Assembly (NCBI GenBank): GCA_019873685.1
Contig: JAIOAT010000014.1
Coordinates: 41,515-75,809, forward strand
Reading direction: 5' to 3'
Source of the DNA: Chloroflexota bacterium
Lineage (GTDB): Bacteria; Chloroflexota; Anaerolineae; Aggregatilineales; Ch27
DNA: 34,295 nt
Made by a program: the position numbers and the translations under genes. Below are positions 1 to 7,345 of the stretch, piece by piece. Below the pieces are notes generated by a model. It had not been told where the DNA came from. It searched no databases and saw nothing but the letters and a program-made list of their open reading frames with translations. Each line of letters starts with the position of its first letter. The first letter of the stretch is position 1.

Positions 1-698
1 GAGTTGATCGATCCTGCCGGGCCTACCGCATCGATGTTGCGGAACGGGATGCGCTTGCGTTCCTTTGTCTCGCGGTCGGTTTCATAGGGCAGGGCGTGGT
101 TGTCAGTCTGCTTGGAGACTTCTACGGAGAAGTTGCTGCTGGTCATCTCCAGCGGATCGAAGATGCGTTGCTGGACAAGCTCTTCCCAGCTGGTCCCGTT
201 CACGTATCCGGCCAGATACCCCGCCGTCACGTACATGAGATTCTGGTATTGCCAGAAGGTGCGGAAGTCTTTGCTCGGCTCCAGGTACTTCAGGCGTTCG
301 ATGAGTTCTTCGCGGCTGGCAGTTGAGTTGTACCAGAGGGCATCATGCCGCGGCAGGCCGGAGCGATGGCAGAGCAGATCGGCCAGATTCATGCGTTCGG
401 TGGCGAATCGATCCTGAAGTTCAAAGGTGGGCAGCCATTTCCGGATTGGCGTATGCCAGTCGAGCTTCTTGTCATCGACCATGATCCCGGCGCTGGTGGC
501 GGTAAAAGCCTTGGAGCTTGAACCGATGGCAAAGATCGTCTCCGGCGTTACCGGCAGTTCGCGCTCAACATCGCGGTAGCCAAAGCCTTCAGCGTAGACC
601 AGTTCGCCATCTCTGACAATGCCAACCGCAACGCCGGGGACCTGCCAGCGCTGCATGGTCTCATGAACGAATTCGGCGAAACCTGCCAGTTCCTTCAT
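1..698 (-). CDS. Serine beta-lactamase family hydrolase (class C / esterase-like), partial
   Basis: The minus-strand frame opens with ATG at 698 behind GGAGGAGA and runs off the left edge of the window, so only the first 232 residues are visible and the C-terminus is missing. The family (PF00144) covers class C beta-lactamases, D-aminopeptidases and esterases that use a serine nucleophile. The SxxK motif is seen at S60-K63 in the context IGSSSKAFT. The second motif YxN is at Y151-N153 (YQN), in the usual setting before a Met-Tyr-x-x-x-Gly-Tyr helix. The third motif (HxG/KTG) would lie beyond the edge. No signal peptide is visible, so a cytosolic location is likely, which argues against a true antibiotic-resistance enzyme. 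It lies 98 nt downstream of a family 5 solute-binding protein on the same strand, so a role on imported peptides or esters is possible. The substrate cannot be told from the sequence. Confidence 0.88.
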   Translation of the reverse strand, partial: MKELAGFAEFVHETMQRWQVPGVAVGIVRDGELVYAEGFGYRDVERELPVTPETIFAIGSSSKAFTATSAGIMVDDKKLDWHTPIRKWLPTFELQDRFATERMNLADLLCHRSGLPRHDALWYNSTASREELIERLKYLEPSKDFRTFWQYQNLMYVTAGYLAGYVNGTSWEELVQQRIFDPLEMTSSNFSVEVSKQTDNHALPYETDRETKERKRIPFRNIDAVGPAGSIN

Positions 699-737
699 CT
701 TGTCTCCTCCATAAGTGCGGAACCGTCCGGCATAATT

Positions 738-772
738 GGGGAGGGACACACCCCCCTGGCGCGTCCCTCCCC
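738..772 (-). terminator. Hairpin between the solute-binding protein and the beta-lactamase-like gene
   Basis: A perfect 10-bp inverted repeat (GGGGAGGGAC at 738-747, GTCCCTCCCC at 763-772) encloses a 15-nt loop. In the minus direction it is followed by AATTAT rather than a real U-tract. It may be a weak or partial terminator or an mRNA-stabilising structure that lets the binding protein be expressed above the downstream gene. Confidence 0.45.
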
Positions 773-796
773 GGGATCATCCAGCTGCCGACGTTG

Positions 797-2404
797 CTAG
801 TCGGTGAGCGTCCATTCCCAGGTTGGCGAGTATCCCCAGGCCGTGAAGCGAGCATTGCCCACACGCGCGCTGGTGACCACATAATCCACAGTGGTGCTGA
901 TGAAGTCAGCCGCCGCTTCCTCGTGAAGGATTTCCTGTAGCCGGTAGTAAAGCGGCTGGCGTGCTTCCATGGCGCAGTCTGCGGTCGCCAGTTCGGCCAG
1001 GATGCTGTCGAACTCCTCGTTGACGAACGAGCCGAAGTTCGTGCCGAAGTCGTTGGCGCTGTTCCACATGAAGTTCAACAGGACGTCCGGCGTTGGCTCT
1101 GGCCAGGAGGCCTGGATGATGAAAACGTCGAAGGTCTGCGAAGCGACATACTCGTTGATGATCACGCCCTGCTCGCCCGTGGTCAGAGTGACATCAACCC
1201 CCAGGTCTGACCAATAGTCGGCGATAACCGCTGCGTAATCTTCAAACCCGGCGATATAGACGACCTCCAGCGCCAGCGGGACGCCGTCCTTCTCCCGGAC
1301 ATCGCCATTAAGCACCCAGCCAGCTTCGTCAAGAAGGGCGGCGGCGGCTTCAGGATCGTAGGGGTAGAGTTCCAGGTTGTTGTTATAGGCATCGGTCAGG
1401 ATCGGGGCAACCGGGCCGACCAGGCGGCGAGCGCCTTCGCCGGTCAGCAGGACGCCGTCATCATGGTTCCACCCCATGATCAGGGCTTTGCGGACACGGG
1501 GATCACCAAGGATGGGGTGGGGCGGCTGGGCAATCAGGTTGCCATTTTCATCGTGCGCTGGCATGGGCTGGGCCGGATCGGCGAGATTAAACAGGGCCAC
1601 TCGCCAGCCGTTGGCCTCCCGTGGATGGAGGGTGAAATTGGGGTTGTCCACAAACGACACAATTTGCTCGCTGTTCAATCCCACCGCGTAATCGGCCTCA
1701 CCGCTCTGCAGGGCCTGGAGGCGCACAGTAGGATCCGGGATGATCTTGATCAGGTACTGATCAATCTGCGGCCTTCCCATGAAGAAGGTATCGTTGGCTT
1801 CAAAGCGCAGGAATTCGTCCGCCAGGCGCTCGGTCAGGATGAACGGGCCGCCGCTGACATCAGGACGCGCGTTGAATTCTGAAGTCATGAAGTCGCTGTA
1901 ATCAGGGGCGAACTTGTGGGCGGGCATGATCCCGATCGCAATCTGGCTGAACAGACCGCAGGTGGGCGCCTGCAAGACGATCTCAAAGTGCTTGTCGTCG
2001 ATGATGTTGATCGAGTCAAGGCCGCTGATTGTCCGGAAGGTCTGCACCTTGTCGCTGGACATGGCGTTCAGCGTGAAGGCCACGTCGGTGGAGGTGATGG
2101 GTACGCCATCGCTCCAGACGGCGTCTTCGCGGATGGTAAAGGTGTAGGTCAGGCCATCCTCAGAGACTACCCAATCTGCCAGGTAGGGTTCGGGTTGCCC
2201 TGTGTCCACGTTTGTGCGCACAAGTGACGGGAAGATGAGGTCCTGGGCGTAGGAATCTACGCTCTCAACCCAGGTGACGGTATTGAACGTCGTCGGATCA
2301 GCGGGGAAAGCATCAATCAGTGTCTTGCCTTCCTGAGCGGAAAGCGTTGACATTCCACCCAGAACAAGACCAATCAACATGAATACTAAGATAGACTTGC
2401 GCAT
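797..2404 (-). CDS. ABC transporter solute-binding protein, family 5 (peptide/nickel type)
   Basis: The 535-residue product is an extracytoplasmic binding protein of the DppA/OppA family (SBP_bac_5, PF00496), which delivers oligopeptides or related solutes to an ABC permease. The ATG at 2404 has a GGAG element 6 nt upstream; an in-frame start at 2455 would add 17 residues with no ribosome site and hide the signal peptide. Residues 1-23 form a Sec signal (Arg-Lys, then a hydrophobic core, then STLSA before Gln24). The family pattern of an early Tyr-x-Phe-x-Ile-Arg segment followed by WSDGVPITSTDV is present. There is no lipobox cysteine, which is unusual if this is a single-membrane organism, where such proteins are normally lipid-anchored. 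No permease or ATPase gene is in the window, so it is an orphan here. Its specificity is unknown. Confidence 0.9.
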   Translation of the reverse strand: MRKSILVFMLIGLVLGGMSTLSAQEGKTLIDAFPADPTTFNTVTWVESVDSYAQDLIFPSLVRTNVDTGQPEPYLADWVVSEDGLTYTFTIREDAVWSDGVPITSTDVAFTLNAMSSDKVQTFRTISGLDSINIIDDKHFEIVLQAPTCGLFSQIAIGIMPAHKFAPDYSDFMTSEFNARPDVSGGPFILTERLADEFLRFEANDTFFMGRPQIDQYLIKIIPDPTVRLQALQSGEADYAVGLNSEQIVSFVDNPNFTLHPREANGWRVALFNLADPAQPMPAHDENGNLIAQPPHPILGDPRVRKALIMGWNHDDGVLLTGEGARRLVGPVAPILTDAYNNNLELYPYDPEAAAALLDEAGWVLNGDVREKDGVPLALEVVYIAGFEDYAAVIADYWSDLGVDVTLTTGEQGVIINEYVASQTFDVFIIQASWPEPTPDVLLNFMWNSANDFGTNFGSFVNEEFDSILAELATADCAMEARQPLYYRLQEILHEEAAADFISTTVDYVVTSARVGNARFTAWGYSPTWEWTLTD

Positions 2405-2789
2405 GTCTCGTCTCCTGAGAAAGCCATGACGAATACAAAAAAGAGGGGAAAACATTGGATTCTTTCTGATGTTAGCATGAATTATGGCAAACGCAAGAAA
2501 GTCGAGTATTCATGTCCGGTGTCATCTCGCTTTCCCGGTGTATCTTACAGGGGCAGGGCGGGCAACCTGCGCGGCGCCGTAGTCCTGTGGAGCCGCTCCA
2601 GAACCGGCGCAGTGTCCGCGCATTCTGGCGCAGGATGGAGGGCTGAGCGGGGTATATCGACACTCGCCAGCCGCCCGACCGGAGCAATAGCAGTAACGGA
2701 ACTTTCCAGACCGATCATCTTCGGCTACAGTATAGTAGAGTCTGCCTGGCAGGCTCCTGTCTGTCTCCTTGCCCGAGCGAGGTGACCCT
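2405..2789. other. Divergent intergenic region, 385 bp
   Basis: This stretch separates the minus-strand binding protein from the plus-strand formate dehydrogenase-type operon. It holds a plausible promoter for the binding protein (2469-2496, listed separately). For the plus direction there is only a weak candidate: TATAGT at 2731-2736 overlapping TACAGT at 2726-2731, with TTTCCA at 2703-2708 placed 17 nt before the latter. A short palindrome GCCTGGCAGGC lies near 2745. No convincing small gene is seen; the open frames here lack ribosome sites. Confidence 0.5.
2469..2496 (-). promoter_or_regulatory. Candidate sigma70-type promoter of the solute-binding protein gene
   Basis: On the minus strand TTGCGT (2496-2491) and TAACAT (2474-2469) are separated by 16 nt, and a TGC directly precedes the -10 hexamer (extended -10). 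The predicted leader is about 58 nt. Seen by eye; each hexamer has 4 of 6 consensus bases. Confidence 0.4.
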
Positions 2790-4505
2790 GTGGTCGATCA
2801 ACCCTCTCCGGAACCGGTCACGCTGGAACGTATTGCCGCTGGCTTTGCGGGCCGCGGGCGCGAGGCGCTGCTGCCCGCGTTGTGGGCGGTACAGACGGCT
2901 TACGGGTACATCGGCCCGGAAGCCGTTCAGGTGCTCTCGCAGGCCCTGAGCGTCCCTGAAGCGGATATTTACGGCGTCATTGGCTTCTACAGCATGTTCT
3001 ACGATCGGCCCACTGGCCGGACGATCATCCGGGTGTGCACCAGCCCTTCCTGTGGATTGGCCGGGGCAGACCGGGCGCTCCACGACCTATGCGATCGGCT
3101 GGGTATCGCTCCCGGGGAAACCACTCCCGACGGTCAGTACACGGTTGAACAGACCACCTGCCTGGGCCTGTGCGAGCACGCCCCGGCGGCGCTGGTCAGC
3201 CGCCAGGGCGCGGGCGAGCAGCAGTACGCCCCGCTCGACATTGATGCAATTCTGGCCGGGCAGCCGGGCCATCACGCCGCCGTGATCGGTAGCATGACCC
3301 GTGTCCTGCTCAGAGACCTGCCCACCGACCGGGCGCAAACACTGGCCGAATACGGTGAATACACGGCGCTCCAGCGGGCGCTGAGCGACCTGATGCCGGA
3401 AGAGGTCATTGCCAAGATCGAGGCGTCAGGACTGGTCGGGCGCGGCGGCGCGGCCTTCCCCACCGGCCTCAAGTGGTCGTTCACCCGGCGGGCGCCGGGC
3501 GCTCCCCATTACGTTGTCTGTAACGCGGATGAGAGCGAACCCGGTACGTTCAAGGATCGCGTGCTGCTGGAGATCCGGCCTCACCTGCTGCTGGAAGGGT
3601 TGGCGATCTGCGCCTATGCCATTGGCGCGGAGCAGGCTTATATCTTCATCCGGGGGGAATACCCGCTGGCAACCGAGCGCCTGCAGCAAGCCATTGCCGA
3701 GGCAGAGGCTGCCGGTTACCTGGGCGAGAATATCCTGGGCAGCGGTTTTTCCCTGCGTGTAGAGGTGCGGCGCGGAGCCGGGGCGTATATCTGCGGGGAA
3801 GAGACGGCCCTGTTCGAAGCCATTGAGGGCAAGCGCGGTTACCCGCGGATCAAGCCGCCTTTCCCGACCACGCATGGCCTGTTCGGCAAACCTACGGTGA
3901 TCAACAACGTGGAGACGCTCTGCAAGGTCCCCGGCATCATCAATCGCGGCGGGCGCTGGTTCCGCCAGTGGGGGACTGATCTCAGCACCGGGATCAAGCT
4001 GGTGGCCGTCAGCGGGCATGTGCGGCGGCCCGGAGTTTACGAAATCCCGCTGGGTGTCACGCTGCGCCATGTGCTGGAGGAGCTATGCGGCGGTGTGGTG
4101 GGCGAGCTGCAGGCTGTGCTGATGGGCGGCGCAGCAGGGACGTTCCTCAAGCCGGAGGAGATCGACGTGCGCCTGACGTTTGAAGACCTGCGGGCTATCG
4201 GCAGCACACTTGGCTCCGGGGCGATCATGGTCTTCAACGACACTGTTGATCTGCGGGATGTGCTGCGCCGGATCGGCGAGTTCTTCCAGCATGAGAGCTG
4301 CGGCAAGTGCTATCCGTGCCAGCTTGGCACGCAGCGTCAGAAGGAAATCCTGGAGCGGCTGGCGGCCCCGTTACCCGGTGACCGCCAGCGTCTGGCCGAC
4401 ATCGGGCAAACGATGACCGAATCATCGCTCTGCGGGCTGGGGCAGACGGCGGCTGCCGCCGTCCTGAGCGCCATGCGCCAGTGGCCGGAGTTGTTCCCCG
4501 CCTAG
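2790..4505 (+). CDS. NuoE-NuoF fusion: NADH-oxidising/NAD-reducing flavin subunit of a formate dehydrogenase-type complex
   Basis: One 571-residue chain joins a NuoE-type thioredoxin-fold [2Fe-2S] domain (about 1-155) to a NuoF-type FMN/NAD domain (about 165-571). [2Fe-2S] ligands are C83, C88, C124 and C128. The NuoF part keeps the NAD-binding GRGGAAFPTGLKW segment, the FMN segment with CNADESEPGTFKDR, the GAGAYICGEETAL block and the [4Fe-4S] ligands C504, C507, C510 and C548. It lacks the extra C-terminal ferredoxin domain of HndC-type subunits. The GTG at 2790 is preferred because GAGGTGA lies just upstream; TTG at 2769 is an alternative in frame. The next gene starts 36 nt after the stop, and fdhD follows, so I infer that this subunit passes electrons between NAD(P) and a formate dehydrogenase rather than acting in complex I. 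A hydrogenase or other partner is possible because the catalytic subunit is not in view. Confidence 0.92.
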   Translation: MVDQPSPEPVTLERIAAGFAGRGREALLPALWAVQTAYGYIGPEAVQVLSQALSVPEADIYGVIGFYSMFYDRPTGRTIIRVCTSPSCGLAGADRALHDLCDRLGIAPGETTPDGQYTVEQTTCLGLCEHAPAALVSRQGAGEQQYAPLDIDAILAGQPGHHAAVIGSMTRVLLRDLPTDRAQTLAEYGEYTALQRALSDLMPEEVIAKIEASGLVGRGGAAFPTGLKWSFTRRAPGAPHYVVCNADESEPGTFKDRVLLEIRPHLLLEGLAICAYAIGAEQAYIFIRGEYPLATERLQQAIAEAEAAGYLGENILGSGFSLRVEVRRGAGAYICGEETALFEAIEGKRGYPRIKPPFPTTHGLFGKPTVINNVETLCKVPGIINRGGRWFRQWGTDLSTGIKLVAVSGHVRRPGVYEIPLGVTLRHVLEELCGGVVGELQAVLMGGAAGTFLKPEEIDVRLTFEDLRAIGSTLGSGAIMVFNDTVDLRDVLRRIGEFFQHESCGKCYPCQLGTQRQKEILERLAAPLPGDRQRLADIGQTMTESSLCGLGQTAAAAVLSAMRQWPELFPA

Positions 4506-4541
4506 CGCAGCGATGCCCGCTTGCTGAGAGAGGAGCGCCGT

Positions 4542-5261
4542 ATGGCAGAGCCAGCCTCAACTGTCACCCTCACGATCGACGGCCAATCGGTCACCGTGCC
4601 GGCCAACACCACCATCCTGGAAGCGGCCCGCAGCATTGGCATCGATATCCCCACCATCTGCGCCCATGACGCCACCACTCCCCGCGGCCTGTGCCGCCTG
4701 TGCGTGGTGGACATCAACCGGGGCCGGTTGTTGCAGCCGGCCTGCATCGTGCCGTGCCAGGATGGTATGGTGGTCGAAACCGCCAATGACCGTGTCCGGA
4801 CGAGCAGACGCACTATTCTGGAAATGCTGAATTCAGCCGTTGATCTCTCCCAGGCTCCAGCGATTCAGCGTTACCTGGCTGAGTACGGCGCCGATCCGCA
4901 GCGCTTCCCGGAGGGTCGCAGACGCGAGCATCCCGTTCTCGATGACAACGCCTTTTACATCCGCGACTACAACAAGTGCGTGATGTGCTGGCGCTGCGTG
5001 CAGGTCTGCGCGGAAGACGCGCAGTACATCTTCGCCCTGAGCATCGATGCACGCGGCTTCAACAGCCACATCACCACCGCTTTCGATATCCCCATGCCGG
5101 AGTCCACCTGCGTGTTCTGCGGGCAGTGCGTGGGCGTCTGCCCGACGAACGCCCTCAAGCCCAAGATCGAGTGGGGCCTGGAACAGGGCTTAAGTCCTGA
5201 CCAGATCCGGGAGGCCAGCCGGGGCCTGCGCCGCCGCCAGAAACCGATTCGGGTGGAATGA
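4542..5261 (+). CDS. NuoG N-terminus/HoxU-like iron-sulfur subunit with one [2Fe-2S] and two [4Fe-4S] sites
   Basis: The 239-residue product is an electron-transfer subunit linking the flavin subunit to a catalytic partner. The ATG at 4542 follows GAGAGGAG by 7 nt. The N-terminal plant-type ferredoxin domain has C40, C51, C54 and C68 with the x10/x2/x13 spacing of NuoG. The C-terminal half has two CxxCxxCxxxC clusters: C146, C149, C152, C156 and C190, C193, C196, C200. The region between, about residues 85-140, should hold the His-Cys [4Fe-4S] ligands (HxxxCxxCx5C) of NuoG/FdhA-type proteins, but no cysteine is present there, so that cluster appears lost. No molybdopterin domain follows: the chain ends soon after the second ferredoxin cluster. 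It lies 3 nt before fdhD, so the genes are probably translationally coupled. Confidence 0.88.
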   Translation: MAEPASTVTLTIDGQSVTVPANTTILEAARSIGIDIPTICAHDATTPRGLCRLCVVDINRGRLLQPACIVPCQDGMVVETANDRVRTSRRTILEMLNSAVDLSQAPAIQRYLAEYGADPQRFPEGRRREHPVLDDNAFYIRDYNKCVMCWRCVQVCAEDAQYIFALSIDARGFNSHITTAFDIPMPESTCVFCGQCVGVCPTNALKPKIEWGLEQGLSPDQIREASRGLRRRQKPIRVE

Positions 5262-5264
5262 GCC

Positions 5265-6089
5265 ATGGCCGATAGCACGCCGGGCGCCTTCCCCTACACC
5301 TACCTTGCACTGAGCGGCGACCGGCTCGAAGCCGTCCCCGGCGGAGTCGTGGATGAGCTGCTGCTGAGCATTTACGTGAATGCCCAGGAACTGGCGACCC
5401 TCATGTGCAGCCCGCTGGATCAGGAGGCGCTGGCGCTTGGCTTTCTGTTCAATGAGGGCGTGATCCGCTCGCTGGACGAGATTCGCCTGATCCGCCCTAA
5501 CGCCAGCCGTACCGCGGTTGATATCTTTCTCAACCGGGACAGGTTTGATCCGCCGCGGCGCATGGTTTTGACCTCTGGCTGCAGCGGCGGCGTGACCTTT
5601 CAGGACCTGCAGCGCACCCATCCGCCGCTGCAAACCGACCGGACCACCACGCCGGAAGTCATCTTTGAGCTGATGCGGGCGATGAAAAGCGCCGCCCACC
5701 TCTATAACCGGGTGCGCGGAGTCCATACGGCGATCCTGGGTGATGAAAGCGGGTTGCTGCTGGTCGCCGAGGATGTGGGCCGTCACAATACCATCGACAA
5801 GATCGCCGGGAAGGCGCTCCAGGCGGGTATAGAAACCCGCGATCGCATCCTGGTGACTACTGGCCGCATCAGCTCGGAGATGCTCAACAAAGCGCGGATG
5901 ATGGGCGTGCCGCTGGTTGCCAGCCACACCTCGCCCACCAGTATGACCGTCCGGCTGGCCCAGGCCTGGCAGATCTGCGTGATCGGCTACGTGCGGCAGA
6001 ACAGCATGCGCATCTACACCCATCCGGAGCGGCTGGCCCTGCCGCCGGTCAGCGAGGGTAATCACCTCCTGCCAGAAGCGGAAGACTGA
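5265..6089 (+). CDS. fdhD: FdhD, sulfurtransferase for formate dehydrogenase molybdenum cofactor
   Basis: FdhD carries persulfide sulfur from a cysteine desulfurase to the molybdenum cofactor of formate dehydrogenase. The 274-residue protein shows the family blocks [11 protein letters not shown] near residues 57-70, a TSGCSGG segment with the single cysteine C106, and [17 protein letters not shown], followed by [10 protein letters not shown]. coli FdhD has a CxxC pair at the catalytic loop; here only C106 remains, as I recall for many other bacterial and archaeal homologues. The start is the ATG 3 nt after the preceding stop; the ribosome signal is weak (GGTGGA), which fits coupling. It is the best evidence that the two upstream subunits serve a formate dehydrogenase. 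The catalytic fdhA/fdhF gene does not follow. Confidence 0.95.
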   Translation: MADSTPGAFPYTYLALSGDRLEAVPGGVVDELLLSIYVNAQELATLMCSPLDQEALALGFLFNEGVIRSLDEIRLIRPNASRTAVDIFLNRDRFDPPRRMVLTSGCSGGVTFQDLQRTHPPLQTDRTTTPEVIFELMRAMKSAAHLYNRVRGVHTAILGDESGLLLVAEDVGRHNTIDKIAGKALQAGIETRDRILVTTGRISSEMLNKARMMGVPLVASHTSPTSMTVRLAQAWQICVIGYVRQNSMRIYTHPERLALPPVSEGNHLLPEAED

Positions 6090-6117
6090 GCCGCGGGTCA
6101 CCGGCAAGCAGAACGAA

Positions 6118-6149
6118 ACAGGGCGCGCCTGCGCACAGGCCCGCCCTGT
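6118..6149 (-). terminator. Intrinsic terminator in the convergent fdhD / coiled-coil gene gap
   Basis: A hairpin of 8+5 bp (ACAGGGCG..GCCTG / CAGGC..CGCCCTGT) has one C-C mismatch and a CGCA loop. Read on the minus strand it is followed by TGTTTCGTT, so it most likely ends the seven-gene minus-strand operon. It may act weakly in the plus direction as well. Confidence 0.6.
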
Positions 6150-6234
6150 CCGGTGGTCAACAGGCAGCGATCAGCCTGCCATCCGGGGAAGGGGATTGCC
6201 CTCTGGGGAATTGACGCGGCAGCGCCAGCCAGGC

Positions 6235-6771
6235 CTAGCTGGCCGCCTGTTCCGCAGTGACGGCGACTGAAGGCTGTTGTGCAGGCGCTTCCGTGCTGGC
6301 AGCGGGCGACGCCTGACGGGTAGCCGCCTGGCGCTGATTGACCGTGTTGATGCCGTTGCGGACAACCGTCAGCGTGCGGATCAGCTGGCTTTCCAGCTCG
6401 CTGAGCACGTCCATGACATACTTGTCAGCGTCAGCCTGGATCGCCTCGGCTTCCTGACGGGCCTGTTCCAGGATGTTGGCGGCGCGGCTCTGGGCGGCCT
6501 GGGCGATCGCTTCGCGGGAGATCAGGCTGTCGCCGCGTTCGCGGGCCAGTTCCACCAGGCGCGCCGCTTCTTCATTGGCCTGGGCCATCAGGCGGTCGCG
6601 CTGCTGAAGCACCCGATTCGCTTTTTCGATCTCTTCCGGGATCGAAATGCGCATCTGGTCGATGATCTCCAGCGCGCGCTCCTCGTCAATCATCGTGTAC
6701 TTACTGAGCGGGATGTGCCGCCCCTCATCGATCAGGTCTTCGAGGCGGTCGACCAGGTGAAGAATATCCAT
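6235..6771 (-). CDS. Coiled-coil protein resembling mycobacterial SepIVA/DivIVA-like proteins
   Basis: The 178-residue product is charged, mostly helical and soluble. Residues 1-60 hold a conserved-looking head (LVDRLEDLIDEGRHIPL, then ALEIIDQMRISIPEEIEKA, then RVLQQRD). Residues 60-110 form an Ala/Glu/Arg-rich coiled coil. Around 113-135 is a segment DKYVMDVLSELESQL, and the tail is Ala/Pro/Gln-rich and probably disordered. From memory, the head and the YVxxxLxELE segment match the layout of mycobacterial SepIVA (Rv2927c), a septation factor with a shortened coiled coil; no alignment was run. A loose similarity to F0 subunit b is expected from the coiled coil alone. It is the last gene of the recG-coaD operon, 22 nt after coaD. 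A scaffold role in division or envelope synthesis is inference. Confidence 0.75.
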   Translation of the reverse strand: MDILHLVDRLEDLIDEGRHIPLSKYTMIDEERALEIIDQMRISIPEEIEKANRVLQQRDRLMAQANEEAARLVELARERGDSLISREAIAQAAQSRAANILEQARQEAEAIQADADKYVMDVLSELESQLIRTLTVVRNGINTVNQRQAATRQASPAASTEAPAQQPSVAVTAEQAAS

Positions 6772-6793
6772 ATCAAGACTCCCTTCCCCCGAA

Positions 6794-7321
6794 TCAGTCG
6801 GTCATGCTGACCATGTACACCGGGTTATCGCCATTCTGCCGTAGCTCGCTGAACTTGCGGCGCAGCGCCTCCTGGACGTGCAGCGGGACCATGGTGCTCA
6901 CTTCCCCGCCCAGCGAGGCGATCTCGCGCACGGTGCTGGAGCTTAGGTGGACATACGCCTCCCCGGCGATAAGATTGACGATCTCCAGGCTGGGCGCCAG
7001 ACGGCGGTTGGCCAGCGCCATACGGAACTCCAGCTCAAAATCGGAGAACACGCGCAGGCCACGGATGATTGCGATAGCACCCACTTTCTGCGCATAGTCT
7101 ACAGTCAATCCGCTATAAATCGCAAATCGGATGTTGGGGATGTGGCGGAGCGACTCTTCGACCAGTTTGAGCCGTTCCTCCGCGCTGAACAGCAGGCGCT
7201 TATTCGGTCGATCGTAGACCGCCACGATCAGCTCGTCAAACAGGCGGGATGCCCGCATGGCGATGTCGATGTGGCCGTAATGAATCGGATCAAAGGAAGC
7301 AGGATACAACGCCCGGCGCAT
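6794..7321 (-). CDS. coaD: Phosphopantetheine adenylyltransferase
   Basis: CoaD converts 4'-phosphopantetheine and ATP to dephospho-CoA and pyrophosphate, the penultimate step of CoA synthesis, in the cytosol. The 175-residue chain starts ALYPASFDPIHYGHIDIA, with the nucleotidyltransferase HxGH-type motif at residues 14-17. It continues with the family block IIRGLRVFSDFELEFRMALANRRLAP and the SSSTVREIASLGG segment near the C-terminus. The usual Gly before Ser-Phe-Asp-Pro is Ala here, a mild change. The ATG at 7321 has GAGGAGGG about 6 nt upstream. It lies 24 nt after the recG stop and is probably translated from the same mRNA. rsmD, a frequent neighbour of coaD, is absent. Confidence 0.97.
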   Translation of the reverse strand: MRRALYPASFDPIHYGHIDIAMRASRLFDELIVAVYDRPNKRLLFSAEERLKLVEESLRHIPNIRFAIYSGLTVDYAQKVGAIAIIRGLRVFSDFELEFRMALANRRLAPSLEIVNLIAGEAYVHLSSSTVREIASLGGEVSTMVPLHVQEALRRKFSELRQNGDNPVYMVSMTD

Positions 7322-7345
7322 AGATGCCCTCCTCAGGCTGGCGGC

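Noticed and set aside
5190-6107. 305-codon minus-strand frame over fdhD
   Set aside because: It is antisense to the clearly coding fdhD and has no family features.
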